A DNA stretch of 64,000 bases, from positions 1 through 64,000 of the forward strand of contig NZ_QVTC01000029.1 of the NCBI RefSeq assembly GCF_003429085.1, read 5' to 3'. This DNA is from Bacillus sp. V59.32b (GTDB lineage Bacteria > Bacillota > Bacilli > Bacillales > DSM-1321). Of this stretch, positions 8,550 to 16,928 are shown piece after piece. How positions within the stretch are numbered: the stretch's first letter is position 1; every line of letters starts with the position of its first letter. The notes below the pieces were generated by a model. The model ran no database searches and was not told the origin of the DNA. It worked only from the letters and a program-made list of their open reading frames with translations. Made by a program: the position numbers and the translations under genes.

Positions 8550-8803
8550 CCTTCCACCTCCGCTAAATATTCCCTTTATCATATTCCATCCCGCCTGAAT
8601 GATGACCCATAAAAGGAAAATACTAATGGCAGCTGCTGTTTTTTTATGTTTAAATAATTTTATTATCAATTGGTCTTAAAAATTTAACTGAATTTTCCTT
8701 AAATTAAAGGATATATACCTATTTCCCTCGTTTACTCTTTACAAAATAATATTTTATTAATATTATTTTTATTATAAATAATGAAAAAATATCGTTTAAA
8801 AAG
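8550..8803. other. Divergent promoter region, cwlJ / amino acid permease
   Basis: No gene is visible. The region is very AT-rich and must hold the promoters of both divergent genes. Confidence 0.5.
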
Positions 8804-8817
8804 TGAAAGCGATTTCC
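8804..8817 (+). promoter_or_regulatory. cre-like site upstream of permease
   Basis: TGAAAGCGATTTCC fits the CcpA box TGNAANCGNTNNCA at all but the last position. It lies 58 bp before the permease start, where it could repress by catabolite control. Confidence 0.5.
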
Positions 8818-8874
8818 GAAAAAGCTTCTATTTCTATTAACATCGCAGTTAACATTCAAACTAAGGAGAATCGT

Positions 8875-10245
8875 ATGCAAAACAACAGAGAAGAGTCACA
8901 GTTACATAGAGGTTTGGAACAGAGACATATTACATTAATGTCGCTCGGCGCAGCGATTGGAGTCGGTCTGTTTCTTGGTTCCGCCGATGCAATTAAACTT
9001 GCGGGGCCTGGGATTTTGTTAGCTTACGCGCTTGGCGGCCTTGTTATTTTCTTTATTATGAGAGCGCTTGGTGAAATGGCCATCAAAAATCCCGTTGCCG
9101 GTTCGTTTAGCCGTTATGCCCGGGATTATATTGGACCGCTCGCAGGGTTTATCACCGGTTGGAATTATTGGTTTTTGTGGATTGTAACATGTATGGCTGA
9201 AATTACGGCAGTCGGAATCTATATGCAGTACTGGTTTCCTGGTACGGCGCAATGGGCCTGGGCTCTTGGTGCATTAGTGATCATGGTAACGGTTAATTTC
9301 CTGGCAGTCAAAGCATATGGAGAGTTAGAGTTTTGGTTTGCTCTCATTAAAATCGTAACGATTGTATTAATGATTATTATGGGGCTGGGGATCATCCTGT
9401 TTGGCTTTGGAAATGGTGGTGTTGCTACGGGGTTTAGCAATCTTTTTAGTCATGGCGGTTTTTTCCCGAATGGCATCTCAGGCGTATTACTTTCTTTCCA
9501 GATGGTTATGTTTGCGTATCTGGGCATTGAAATGATTGGGGTAACAGCGGGGGAAGTAAAAAATCCGACAAAGGCGTTATCTCGCGCGATCGATTCCGTA
9601 TTCTGGCGTATTTTGATATTTTATGTGCTTTCGTTAACTGTCATTATGGCCATTTATCCATGGAATGAAATCAGTCCGGAACAAAGTCCGTTTGTAATGA
9701 CATTTGAGCAGTTAGGGATTAAAGGAGCAGCCGGTATTATTAACTTCGTTGTCCTTACCGCCGCTCTCTCTTCCTGTAACAGCGGCATCTTTAGCACGGG
9801 ACGGATGCTTTTTAATCTGGCACAGCAAAATGAAGCTCCAAAAAGCTTTGAAAAAACAACAAAAAATGGGATCCCCGGCATCGCGATAATCGTCTCTGCC
9901 GTTGTATTACTATTCGGTGTTTATCTAAACTATATCGTTTCAGAAAAAGTGTTCAGATGGGTAACAAGCATCGCTACTTTCGGAGCCATCTGGACATGGG
10001 GAACGATACTGATTTCCCATATTCTATACCGGAGAAGAATGGTGGAAGAAGAAAAAAGGCAAATAACATACAAAATGCCGTTATATCCGTTAAGTTCCTA
10101 TATTTCATTAGCATTTTTGGCGTTAGTCATCGTCCTGATGGGCTTTTCCGAAAATACAATTATCGCCCTCATCGTCGGTCCGATATGGATTATCCTGCTT
10201 GTAGCATGTTACTTTGGATTCGGATTAAATAAACGAACAAATTGA
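8875..10245 (+). CDS. AAT-family amino acid permease (ProY-like)
   Basis: This is a roughly 456-aa, 12-helix APC superfamily transporter. HRGLEQRHITLMSLGAAIG followed by GLFLGSADAIKLAGPG is the AAT-family substrate motif, and MRALGEMAIKNPVAGSFSRY follows. It resembles proline-type permeases such as E. coli ProY in my recollection, but substrate specificity is not proven. The ATG at 8875 with AAGGAG 7 bp upstream is chosen over an in-frame GTG at 8803, which would fall on the cre-like site. A terminator directly follows. Confidence 0.85.
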   Translation: MQNNREESQLHRGLEQRHITLMSLGAAIGVGLFLGSADAIKLAGPGILLAYALGGLVIFFIMRALGEMAIKNPVAGSFSRYARDYIGPLAGFITGWNYWFLWIVTCMAEITAVGIYMQYWFPGTAQWAWALGALVIMVTVNFLAVKAYGELEFWFALIKIVTIVLMIIMGLGIILFGFGNGGVATGFSNLFSHGGFFPNGISGVLLSFQMVMFAYLGIEMIGVTAGEVKNPTKALSRAIDSVFWRILIFYVLSLTVIMAIYPWNEISPEQSPFVMTFEQLGIKGAAGIINFVVLTAALSSCNSGIFSTGRMLFNLAQQNEAPKSFEKTTKNGIPGIAIIVSAVVLLFGVYLNYIVSEKVFRWVTSIATFGAIWTWGTILISHILYRRRMVEEEKRQITYKMPLYPLSSYISLAFLALVIVLMGFSENTIIALIVGPIWIILLVACYFGFGLNKRTN

Positions 10246-10251
10246 ATAGCT

Positions 10252-10286
10252 AACACCTCCCGGTCAAACGATCAGGAGGTGTTTTT
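10252..10286 (+). terminator. Rho-independent terminator after permease
   Basis: AACACCTCC pairs with GGAGGTGTT, followed by TTT. It separates the permease from the convergent YkvA-family gene. Confidence 0.85.
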
Positions 10287-10288
10287 CC

Positions 10289-10672
10289 TTAGCTAAAAAA
10301 ATAATTATATAATAGGCGAGCGAGCCACAAGAACAGTAGAAACCATAAAATTAAAACAGCCCCGCCCATAAGCCAATTTTTCGGTTTACTGCCTTTTTTG
10401 TCTTCCACATGCGTCATTGCATCTGCGAGCACGTCGCCGGGCATTAATTTTAACGCAATCATGATCCCAAAAGGGACGATTATTATATCATCCAGGTACC
10501 CAAGGATTGGGATAAAGTCTGGAATAAGGTCAATCGGGCTGAAGGCATATGCCACTATTAAAGCGGCGAATATCCTAGCGTACCAGGGAGTTCGCTTATC
10601 TTTATAGGAAAAATACACGATCAAAATCTGCTTCTTCAATGCCCTTGCCCAGTCATTTATTCTTTTAAGCAA
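10289..10672 (-). CDS. YkvA-family (DUF1232) membrane protein
   Basis: This 127-aa protein has the DUF1232 core: YKDKRTPWYARIFAALIVAYAFSPIDLIPDFIP, with the conserved SPIDLIPDFIP near residue 45, followed by GYLDD. A C-terminal membrane helix lies near residues 103-120. Function is unknown across the family. It sits 29 bp after the DUF4349 lipoprotein gene in the same direction and may be cotranscribed with it. Confidence 0.85.
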   Translation of the reverse strand: MLKRINDWARALKKQILIVYFSYKDKRTPWYARIFAALIVAYAFSPIDLIPDFIPILGYLDDIIIVPFGIMIALKLMPGDVLADAMTHVEDKKGSKPKNWLMGGAVLILWFLLFLWLARLLYNYFFS

Positions 10673-10701
10673 CAGTTCTCATTTCTCCCTCTTACTTGTA
10701 T

Positions 10702-11595
10702 TTATTCTCTTCTCTTCTTTCTTATCCTTACTATATAGTAAATGAGAAATGCGATCACGAAAAGAATGATGAAAACCGGGAGATTTCCGATGAAGAAGAC
10801 CGTGATGCCTGAAAGGACAGCCATTAAGAAATTAATGCTGCCGGCAAATTGTTTTTTTGTTTTTTCCCATGTATTTAAGTCTTTTTTATCAATAGTTGGC
10901 ACGACTACTTTTTCCTCAAAAGTATTGATTGTCACAGTGGCATATGCCACCTGGTTATCGAGGAACTTCATTCTACCAACGATTGTCTCTATTTCTTCCT
11001 GCACATTTGCGAGATCACCCGAGATCTTCAGAAGGTCCTCGGTTTTTTCTGCTTTTTGCATGAAGTCCAGCAGCCTTGCCTCCACTGCTTTTTTCGATTT
11101 GAGGCGTGATTCCAAATCGACATATTCCTCCGTGACATCCTCGCCTCTTACATTTCGTTCAATGACCTTTGCCGCTGTTGCTTCAGCCTCGCTCAGGAAC
11201 TTCTGAAAGCTTTTCTCGGGCACCCTGGCTATCACCGTTCCATTCAGATAGCCCTGATCTTCGCTGAACACATTCGATTGCACAATATATCCACCGTACT
11301 GTTTCACCTTATCCTCGAGCTTTACATGATGTTTTTCGAGGTTTTTCACTTCCAACCGCAGTTCCGCATTATGAATCACCTTTCTCTCGGTTGCGGCAGG
11401 TTCACTATCCTCTTTGACTGTTTCTGCTTTTCCTTCCCCCTCTGAGATGTTCTCGGTTGTCTTACTTGAATCCTTCAGGTTTTCTGTTTGCAAGTCCGGC
11501 TCAGCTTTATCGCTCGATTCATTGTCTCCTGAGCAGGCAACCAGCAGGAGCAAAAAAAGAAATGCGAATGCAGCAATCACGTTTCTTGATTTCAT
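10702..11595 (-). CDS. DUF4349 lipoprotein
   Basis: This 297-aa protein starts with a lipoprotein signal (FLFLLLLVAC, Cys near residue 21), a charged acidic linker rich in Glu and Lys, and a DUF4349 domain from about residue 70 with a long coiled-coil-prone region (EDVTEEYVDLESRLKSKKAV). It ends in a membrane helix (near 262-285) and a basic tail, so both ends are membrane-linked. Function is unknown. The 21-bp repeat array lies upstream of it. Confidence 0.85.
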   Translation of the reverse strand: MKSRNVIAAFAFLFLLLLVACSGDNESSDKAEPDLQTENLKDSSKTTENISEGEGKAETVKEDSEPAATERKVIHNAELRLEVKNLEKHHVKLEDKVKQYGGYIVQSNVFSEDQGYLNGTVIARVPEKSFQKFLSEAEATAAKVIERNVRGEDVTEEYVDLESRLKSKKAVEARLLDFMQKAEKTEDLLKISGDLANVQEEIETIVGRMKFLDNQVAYATVTINTFEEKVVVPTIDKKDLNTWEKTKKQFAGSINFLMAVLSGITVFFIGNLPVFIILFVIAFLIYYIVRIRKKRRE

Positions 11596-11725
11596 TCTAT
11601 TTCCCCCTCTTTTATTAGAAGAGACGAATAGAAAGGAAATTAGTTACAATTTTCCCCAAGAAAAGCACAAGCGTCTTGCAATAATTCTAGCTTGCGTCTT
11701 ATTTCGATAACCGCCGGAAGATTAT

Positions 11726-11926
11726 GTTGCCTGAATGTCACGCTTTGTTGCCGCTTCTCCTATTTTTGTTGCCGGGACAATGAAGATTGTTGCCGGAATT
11801 TTCATTTTGTTGCCACCGCAAGATTCGTTGCCTGTATGTCCCGTTTTGTTTCCACTTCCCCTATTTTTGTTGCCGGGACACTGAAGACTGTTGCTTCTAT
11901 TTTCATTTTGTTAAATATTCGTTGCA
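11726..11926. repeat. 21-bp tandem repeat array (GTTGCC units) with 101-bp superunit
   Basis: GTTGCC or a close variant begins at 11726, 11747, 11768, 11789, 11809, 11827, 11848, 11869, 11890, 11910 and 11921. The first five units are repeated in the same order 101 bp later: for example CTATTTTTGTTGCCGGGACA occurs in both halves, and TTTTCATTTTGTT recurs. So the array is a five-unit block duplicated once, with a shortened last unit. It lies between the 5'-nucleotidase stop and the DUF4349 gene. Confidence 0.85.
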
Positions 11927-11966
11927 AAAAAATAACCCGGGCGGCTAAGCCTCCCGGGTTATTTTT
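11926..11966 (-). terminator. Terminator after 5'-nucleotidase gene
   Basis: AAATAACCCGGG pairs with CCCGGGTTATTT around a short loop, with A and T tracts outside, at the 3' side of the nucleotidase gene. Confidence 0.85.
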
Positions 11967-11975
11967 CTGCTTCAC

Positions 11976-14900
11976 TTATTTATTAATATTTACAATTCTA
12001 CCTTCAACAGAAGCAGTAATCTTGCCGCCATTGAATGTCTTTTTCACATAGTTCACAAATGCGTCAAGGTCTGGGGAGCCATAGGTTCTTTCTTTCCCTT
12101 TAAGGACGAGATAGTTATCGCCGCCGCCAGCCATGAAGTCATTCACTGTTATGGTATACGTTTGTGCATCTTCAATTGGTGTGCCGTCTGCCTTGGTTAA
12201 CTCAACAACCCGTTCTGCGACTGGTTTGCTGAAATCAGCTTTATATTTCAAGCCGGAGATTTGCAGCGTTTTTGGAGCGCCTTCGATCGTCCATTGCTGC
12301 TGCAGCAGTGTTTTGATTTCGGCTCCTGTTAGATTCAGCTTTACAAGCGTGTTCCCGAAAGGTTGAATCTTAGCTAGTTCGGCATACGTGATTGTTCCTT
12401 GAGGAATATCCGCGCGGATGCCTCCCGGATTCATGAATGCGAAATCGGACTTCAGATCGTCTCTCATGGAATCGGCAATCAGGTTTCCGAGGGCTGATTC
12501 TGCATTATAAGCATCCGTTCTGGTGATTGGTGCATCAGTCGTACCAAGCGGTTCCTTAAGTTCAGGGAACATATCGAGATACTTGTTAATAAATGCTGTC
12601 GTTTCCGCATGAGGAGTAACGCCGGCATGGGCGACAGTCACAATTTCAGCAGACTTTTTCACGATATCATTTGTAATCGGGTCGATTTCAAAATCAACAT
12701 CTGCAATCGCCGTTCCATAAGAGTAAGCCTGAACGATCAGCTTGTTGTCGACGACATTGTTCAATCTGGCATGGTTGTCGCCTGCAAAAATGATGTCCAC
12801 TTCGTCGTCGATTGAGTTAGCAAGCTCGGCCACCTCGCCTGAAACAACGCCATTTTTGTCACTGCCCGGGTCATGGGACACAACAACGATTGATTCTACC
12901 CCTTTATTCTTTAGCTCCGTTACTGCTTTGTTGACAGCAGGAGCTTGCTCGATAAATTCAACTTTTTCAATCCCGGCCGGAGTTACTTTTGAAGGTGTCG
13001 CGTTTGTTACCACACCAATAAATCCGACCTCTTGGCCGCTAACCTTTTTAATGACATACGGGTCAAGAATTGGCTTCTTTGTATCCTTGTATACTACATT
13101 GGCAACGACATAAGGAAAATCCAATCCTTCGAATTCAACATCGGAATTTGGTGCCTTTCCGCCATTGATTTGCGCCATCAGCATGTCGACGCCTTTATCA
13201 AATTCATGGTTTCCGACCGTACCAACATCGAACCCCATATCATTCAGGAACTCAAGTGTAGGCTTGTCCTGAAGCTTGGAGGATACCGGGCTACTTGCTC
13301 CAACAGCATCCCCTGCCGTAACCAATAATGTGTTTTCTGGATTTTCCGCTTCCCGGTTCTTTAAATAAGTTGCTAGGTAATCCACACGGCCCTGCTTCAC
13401 TCCTCCAAATTCAGAGGTTGTATCCAATTGTCCGTGAAGGTCATTGATTCCTAACATTTGTACCTTTACATTTTCCGGCTTCTCGCCTTTTAGATCGAAT
13501 TTGAAAATACCGAAGCCCTGATCATTTGTTCTGTTTGTATAAGAAATCTTGCTGTCTGCATTTAAATAGTTTGCTCCTTTTGGAGAAGAAGTGAATGTTA
13601 CATTTACATCCCCGTAGATAGGCGCGATAGACCAATTGTTATCAGCAGTCGGGTTGATTTCTTTTACCTCTGTGATGTAGTCCATTAAGATCTGGCGGTT
13701 TTCATCCGCTGAATCTACAACATACTCGCTGCCCTTCACGCCAGGGAAGTTTCCTCCGCCGGAAGCGCGGTAGTTATTCGTGATGACGACGAATTCCTGA
13801 TCTGGATTTACAGTTTCACCGTTATACTTCAGATTCTTAACACGGCTGGATTCAGAGATTTTCGTTCCCTTTTCATCATAGCGGGCAGGCTTAGTCACAT
13901 CTACCTGATAAGTAACCCCATCGATCACATCAAAGTTGTAAGCCTGAAATTTACTGTTTAACAGCTCTTGCTCCTCTTGTTTAGCAGGGTCGATTGTATT
14001 GAATTTGCCTGCAGACATCTCGATCCATTCTTTGACGACAGAGCCTTTTACTTTAATCGCTTTAAGCGTATTGTCATAGAGATATAAATCTCCGGCGCTT
14101 CTGATTGTCAGGTCGCCTGTTTGTATTTCCGTAAACTCTTCCACACCGTTGCGGCCCGCTTTGAAAGGCGCTCCAACGGAAAGGATTGGCAGGTCTTTAT
14201 ATTGCGGTTTGTTATTCGTAATATACTTTTCTACATACCACTTTTGCGCATTCGTTACGACCTGCACGGATGGATCGTCCTGCACAAGTGCAAAGAAGCT
14301 GTGAATCGGTGCAGTTGTCGTTCCGATTGGTGTATTTACATATTTAACGGTCGCGTCGTGGTCTGCTTTAACGGCTGCAACGATCGCTTTATCTTCCTCT
14401 GCTTTTTTGCCTGTTGTTTTATCGAATACAGTACGGTTAACGGATTGGGAATTAATCACTTTCCATTTCCCTTTTACACGCTCTAAGTCCAGGTCGATAA
14501 TTCCAAGGTTTCCGCCGCCGTATCCGGCTTGTACCGCAGGAACACCGTTAATCGTCCCTTTATTATTGTCAACTCCCGGCAGCACTTTTCCAGTGCTATC
14601 TTTAAAGAGAACGTCGAGCGCACTTTCATTTGCAGCAGGGAAAACCTTATGCGTATGGGAGAACGTAATTGCGTCAATTCCCGGTACCTTGCTCAATGAA
14701 TAAATAACATCTTCAGTGTTATTCGTATCACCGCTAAAGCCGGAGTGAGTTAAGGCGATGACGACATCAGCGCCTTTTTTCTTCATTTCTGGAATGTATT
14801 TTTGAGCTGATTCGACGATCCCTTTAGCAGTCACTTTGCCTTCGAGATTGCCTTTGTCCCAATCCATGATTTGCGGCGGAACAAATCCGATATACCCAAT

Positions 14901-15515
14901 CTTTACTTTATGTTTTTTACCTTTTTTGTCTGTTACCGTTTTTTCATCTATTCTATAAGGTTTTACAATATTTTTATCATTATGAGGGTTCTTGTCACGA
15001 TCCTTGGCATAGACATTGGCATTCACATAAGGGAAATTAGCATCGTTTATGGCCTCTCCCAGATATTCCAAGCCATAATTAAACTCATGATTTCCGAATG
15101 TAGCAACGTCGTAGCCCATTTGATTCATCGCTTTGTATACAGGATGGACTTCCCTTTTTTTCAGAGGATTCACTTTCGCTTTATACGTCCCCAGCGGTGT
15201 TCCCTGGATTAAGTCTCCGTTATCAACCAGGACACTGTTTTTCACTTCTTTTCTTGCCTGTTTGATGAGAGTCGCTGTCCGGGCTAAACCGACAGAATCA
15301 GATGAAGCATTTTTGTAATAATCATAGCCTAAAAGATTCGTGTGGACATCAGTCGTCTCCATGATTCGCAATGAAACTTCGGAGCTTGAACGAGGGTTGT
15401 ACTTTTGGTGTTCATTTTTACCCTGGGCAAAAGATGGTACAGCAAATTGAGTGGCTATCAATCCAAATGCTACGGAAGAGGCAACCCATTTTTTCAAATT
15501 ATGCTTAATCGACAT
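11976..15515 (-). CDS. Secreted two-unit 5'-nucleotidase / 2',3'-cyclic phosphodiesterase, YfkN-like
   Basis: This is an 1179-aa protein with a Sec signal peptide (residues 1-30, ending SFAQG) and two tandem UshA-type units. Unit 1 has a metallophosphoesterase domain with ETTDVHTNLLGY, VDNGDLIQGT and FGNHEFNYG, then a 5'-nucleotidase C-terminal domain with NNYRASGGGNFPG. Unit 2 repeats this with LGINDLHGQLD, TAGDAVGASS, VGNHEFDKG and a C-terminal domain ending NDFMAGGGDNY. B. subtilis YfkN is longer and wall-anchored. Here the chain ends at GRIVNINK with no LPXTG-type sorting signal, so the enzyme is probably released. It would scavenge phosphate and nucleosides from extracellular nucleotides. 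Confidence 0.9.
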   Translation of the reverse strand: MSIKHNLKKWVASSVAFGLIATQFAVPSFAQGKNEHQKYNPRSSSEVSLRIMETTDVHTNLLGYDYYKNASSDSVGLARTATLIKQARKEVKNSVLVDNGDLIQGTPLGTYKAKVNPLKKREVHPVYKAMNQMGYDVATFGNHEFNYGLEYLGEAINDANFPYVNANVYAKDRDKNPHNDKNIVKPYRIDEKTVTDKKGKKHKVKIGYIGFVPPQIMDWDKGNLEGKVTAKGIVESAQKYIPEMKKKGADVVIALTHSGFSGDTNNTEDVIYSLSKVPGIDAITFSHTHKVFPAANESALDVLFKDSTGKVLPGVDNNKGTINGVPAVQAGYGGGNLGIIDLDLERVKGKWKVINSQSVNRTVFDKTTGKKAEEDKAIVAAVKADHDATVKYVNTPIGTTTAPIHSFFALVQDDPSVQVVTNAQKWYVEKYITNNKPQYKDLPILSVGAPFKAGRNGVEEFTEIQTGDLTIRSAGDLYLYDNTLKAIKVKGSVVKEWIEMSAGKFNTIDPAKQEEQELLNSKFQAYNFDVIDGVTYQVDVTKPARYDEKGTKISESSRVKNLKYNGETVNPDQEFVVITNNYRASGGGNFPGVKGSEYVVDSADENRQILMDYITEVKEINPTADNNWSIAPIYGDVNVTFTSSPKGANYLNADSKISYTNRTNDQGFGIFKFDLKGEKPENVKVQMLGINDLHGQLDTTSEFGGVKQGRVDYLATYLKNREAENPENTLLVTAGDAVGASSPVSSKLQDKPTLEFLNDMGFDVGTVGNHEFDKGVDMLMAQINGGKAPNSDVEFEGLDFPYVVANVVYKDTKKPILDPYVIKKVSGQEVGFIGVVTNATPSKVTPAGIEKVEFIEQAPAVNKAVTELKNKGVESIVVVSHDPGSDKNGVVSGEVAELANSIDDEVDIIFAGDNHARLNNVVDNKLIVQAYSYGTAIADVDFEIDPITNDIVKKSAEIVTVAHAGVTPHAETTAFINKYLDMFPELKEPLGTTDAPITRTDAYNAESALGNLIADSMRDDLKSDFAFMNPGGIRADIPQGTITYAELAKIQPFGNTLVKLNLTGAEIKTLLQQQWTIEGAPKTLQISGLKYKADFSKPVAERVVELTKADGTPIEDAQTYTITVNDFMAGGGDNYLVLKGKERTYGSPDLDAFVNYVKKTFNGGKITASVEGRIVNINK

Positions 15516-16034
15516 ATCCTCACAATCCTCTCAAAATAGTAAAAACCTAGACTAATATATCATGCTGAAGAGAAATTCGGATAAATATTTTAATAATTTC
15601 ATAAAATCGGATAATTTGTATCAGAGGTTTTTCTTTTTTTATGAACAATTGTATTTTTAGTAGGTATATATAGCTAGTGTGCAGCAATTAAAAAGGTCCC
15701 TCTTTTCATTCAAGAGACACCTTTGTCGTTTTTGAAGATTTATTTTGATCCTGCGAGGCGAACAGATGACTTAAGCGCAATGATGAAGGAAAGAGGCATA
15801 TAACGACCACTTTCCTCATATGGCTTCGGCATGATCGTGGAAGATATCATGGCGGTGATGCAGCTACGCACATGAACCCGGACTCCCATTACTTAACTGA
15901 ATCCTGAGCGCAACGAAAATTTAGCAAAAGCGGATAATGAATATAACAAGAATCCATATTAGAAATTTGAAAAAGGCCTAATCCCTATATAAGGATTAAG
16001 CCTTTTTAAAAAATTTCACTGCAAAATTACAGTT
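15516..16034. other. Intergenic region with decayed sequence and hairpins
   Basis: No supported gene is present. An imperfect hairpin AAAGGTCCCTCTT / AAGAGACACCTTT lies at about 15693-15724. The stretch 15740-15920 is less AT-rich than the flanks and reads like degraded coding sequence, but stops in all frames and no match I recognise prevent a call. Confidence 0.4.
15971..16007. terminator. Terminator after flotillin fragment
   Basis: AAAAGGCCTAATCC pairs with GGATTAAGCCTTTTT with one mismatch. T and A tracts lie on both sides. Confidence 0.75.
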
Positions 16035-16310
16035 CTATTGTTTCTTTCCTTTTGTTTCTTCTAAACTTGCAGCAGTAGTCATGCTTGTTTCTACCAGCTC
16101 TTTTTCGATAGCATGTCTGGCCGGGTATGCATCCCGTTTGCCCGCGAAGTTTTCGATCAGTTCCTTCACATCGATTCCCGAAGAGGCTTTTAACGATTCC
16201 TGCAGTGCAGCCATTAAGTTTGTCGCATACCCGGTCACTTTATTGGCACCGCTGTTCGGCCCGCTGCTTCCGGTATCAACCACCGTGATTTCATAGTAGG
16301 AAATGTACAT
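16035..16310 (-). pseudogene. C-terminal fragment of a flotillin-like protein
   Basis: The 91-aa frame begins abruptly with YYEITVVDTGSSG and continues ANKVTGYATNLMAALQESLK and GIDVKELIENF. This is the end of flotillin (FloT/YuaG, about 500 aa), where the VVDTG strand and the last amphipathic helices lie. The SPFH domain and coiled coil are missing, no ribosome binding site precedes the first ATG, and the upstream DNA holds no flotillin sequence. I read it as a remnant left by deletion. A tail of about 30 residues beyond the usual end could be degraded sequence. Confidence 0.6.
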
Positions 16311-16481
16311 AGGATATTATCAGAAAAGAAAGTAAAGTCTCTTATCCGGTTGTTTTGTTCAGCAACTAATCATTTCCTTCATTTGGAAAAGAGGGAATAT
16401 CCTCTCGATTGTTTAAAATTGAACCTAAAACGGGAATAGCATGGCTAAATGAATAAAAATGATGAATAGGAGCGGATAAAT

Positions 16482-16700
16482 ATGAATGAAACAATGAAAG
16501 GGATCATCGACCGCTTTGAAGGAGATTATGGAATTGTCACAATTAATGGTGAAGCAGAAGGCTTCCCTATCAATCTTTTCCCGCTTGAATCAAAGCCAGG
16601 CGATGTCGTCGAAATTGAGGGAACGATCATAACGGTAATGGAGGATGAGACGGAAAGGCTGCGCCTTGAAATGGAAGATATATTGGACGATGTCTTGTAG
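16482..16700 (+). CDS. DUF3006 family protein
   Basis: This is a 72-aa acidic protein. MKGIIDRFEGDYGIVTINGE and then FPLESKPGDVVEIEG form the small beta-barrel typical of DUF3006, which is of unknown function. The ATG follows AGGAGCGG. A 44-codon ORF lies 52 bp downstream and shares the terminator at 16893. Confidence 0.8.
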   Translation: MNETMKGIIDRFEGDYGIVTINGEAEGFPINLFPLESKPGDVVEIEGTIITVMEDETERLRLEMEDILDDVL

Positions 16701-16752
16701 GAGATCTATACGGCAATGTTTTTTCTAAAAATCTGATGGGGAGAGGGATTAT

Positions 16753-16887
16753 ATGAACGAAGATAAAAGAGACTACGAAGCTGAAAATATGACTGATTTA
16801 GTCCGTATCATTAATTCAAACAATAACAGCACTAAGATTAACAAAGTTCTGGATGAAAATAAAACTGTGCCGACAAAGAAAAAATAG
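16753..16887 (+). CDS. Small hypothetical protein (44 aa)
   Basis: The frame begins MNEDKRDYEAENMTDLVRII and ends VPTKKK. It is hydrophilic, with an Asn-rich centre (NSNNNSTKINK) and a basic tail. GGGAGAGGG lies about 5-13 bp before the ATG, and a strong terminator follows 6 bp after the stop, so it has the signals of a real small gene. It is likely cotranscribed with the DUF3006 gene. I do not recognise a family. Confidence 0.6.
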   Translation: MNEDKRDYEAENMTDLVRIINSNNNSTKINKVLDENKTVPTKKK

Positions 16888-16892
16888 GAAAT

Positions 16893-16925
16893 AAAGAAGG
16901 AGGCCGTGCTCGGCCTCCTTCTTTA
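16893..16925. terminator. Strong bidirectional terminator
   Basis: AAAGAAGGAGGCCG pairs perfectly with CGGCCTCCTTCTTT around a four-base loop. It serves the small ORF on the plus strand and the chemoreceptor gene on the minus strand. Confidence 0.9.
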
Positions 16926-16928
16926 TCA

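Noticed and set aside
8121-8669. Longer CwlJ form with an N-terminal membrane helix
   Set aside because: The internal ATG at 8549 has a strong ribosome site and matches the 142-aa family length. The extra part is upstream AT-rich DNA.
11726-11926. CRISPR array or coding repeat protein
   Set aside because: The repeat motif is only about 6 bp conserved, the unit length varies between 18 and 21, and there is no open frame through it.
11692-12051. 119-aa plus-strand ORF rich in Cys
   Set aside because: It is a frame through the GTTGCC array and the terminator, and overlaps the nucleotidase gene end.
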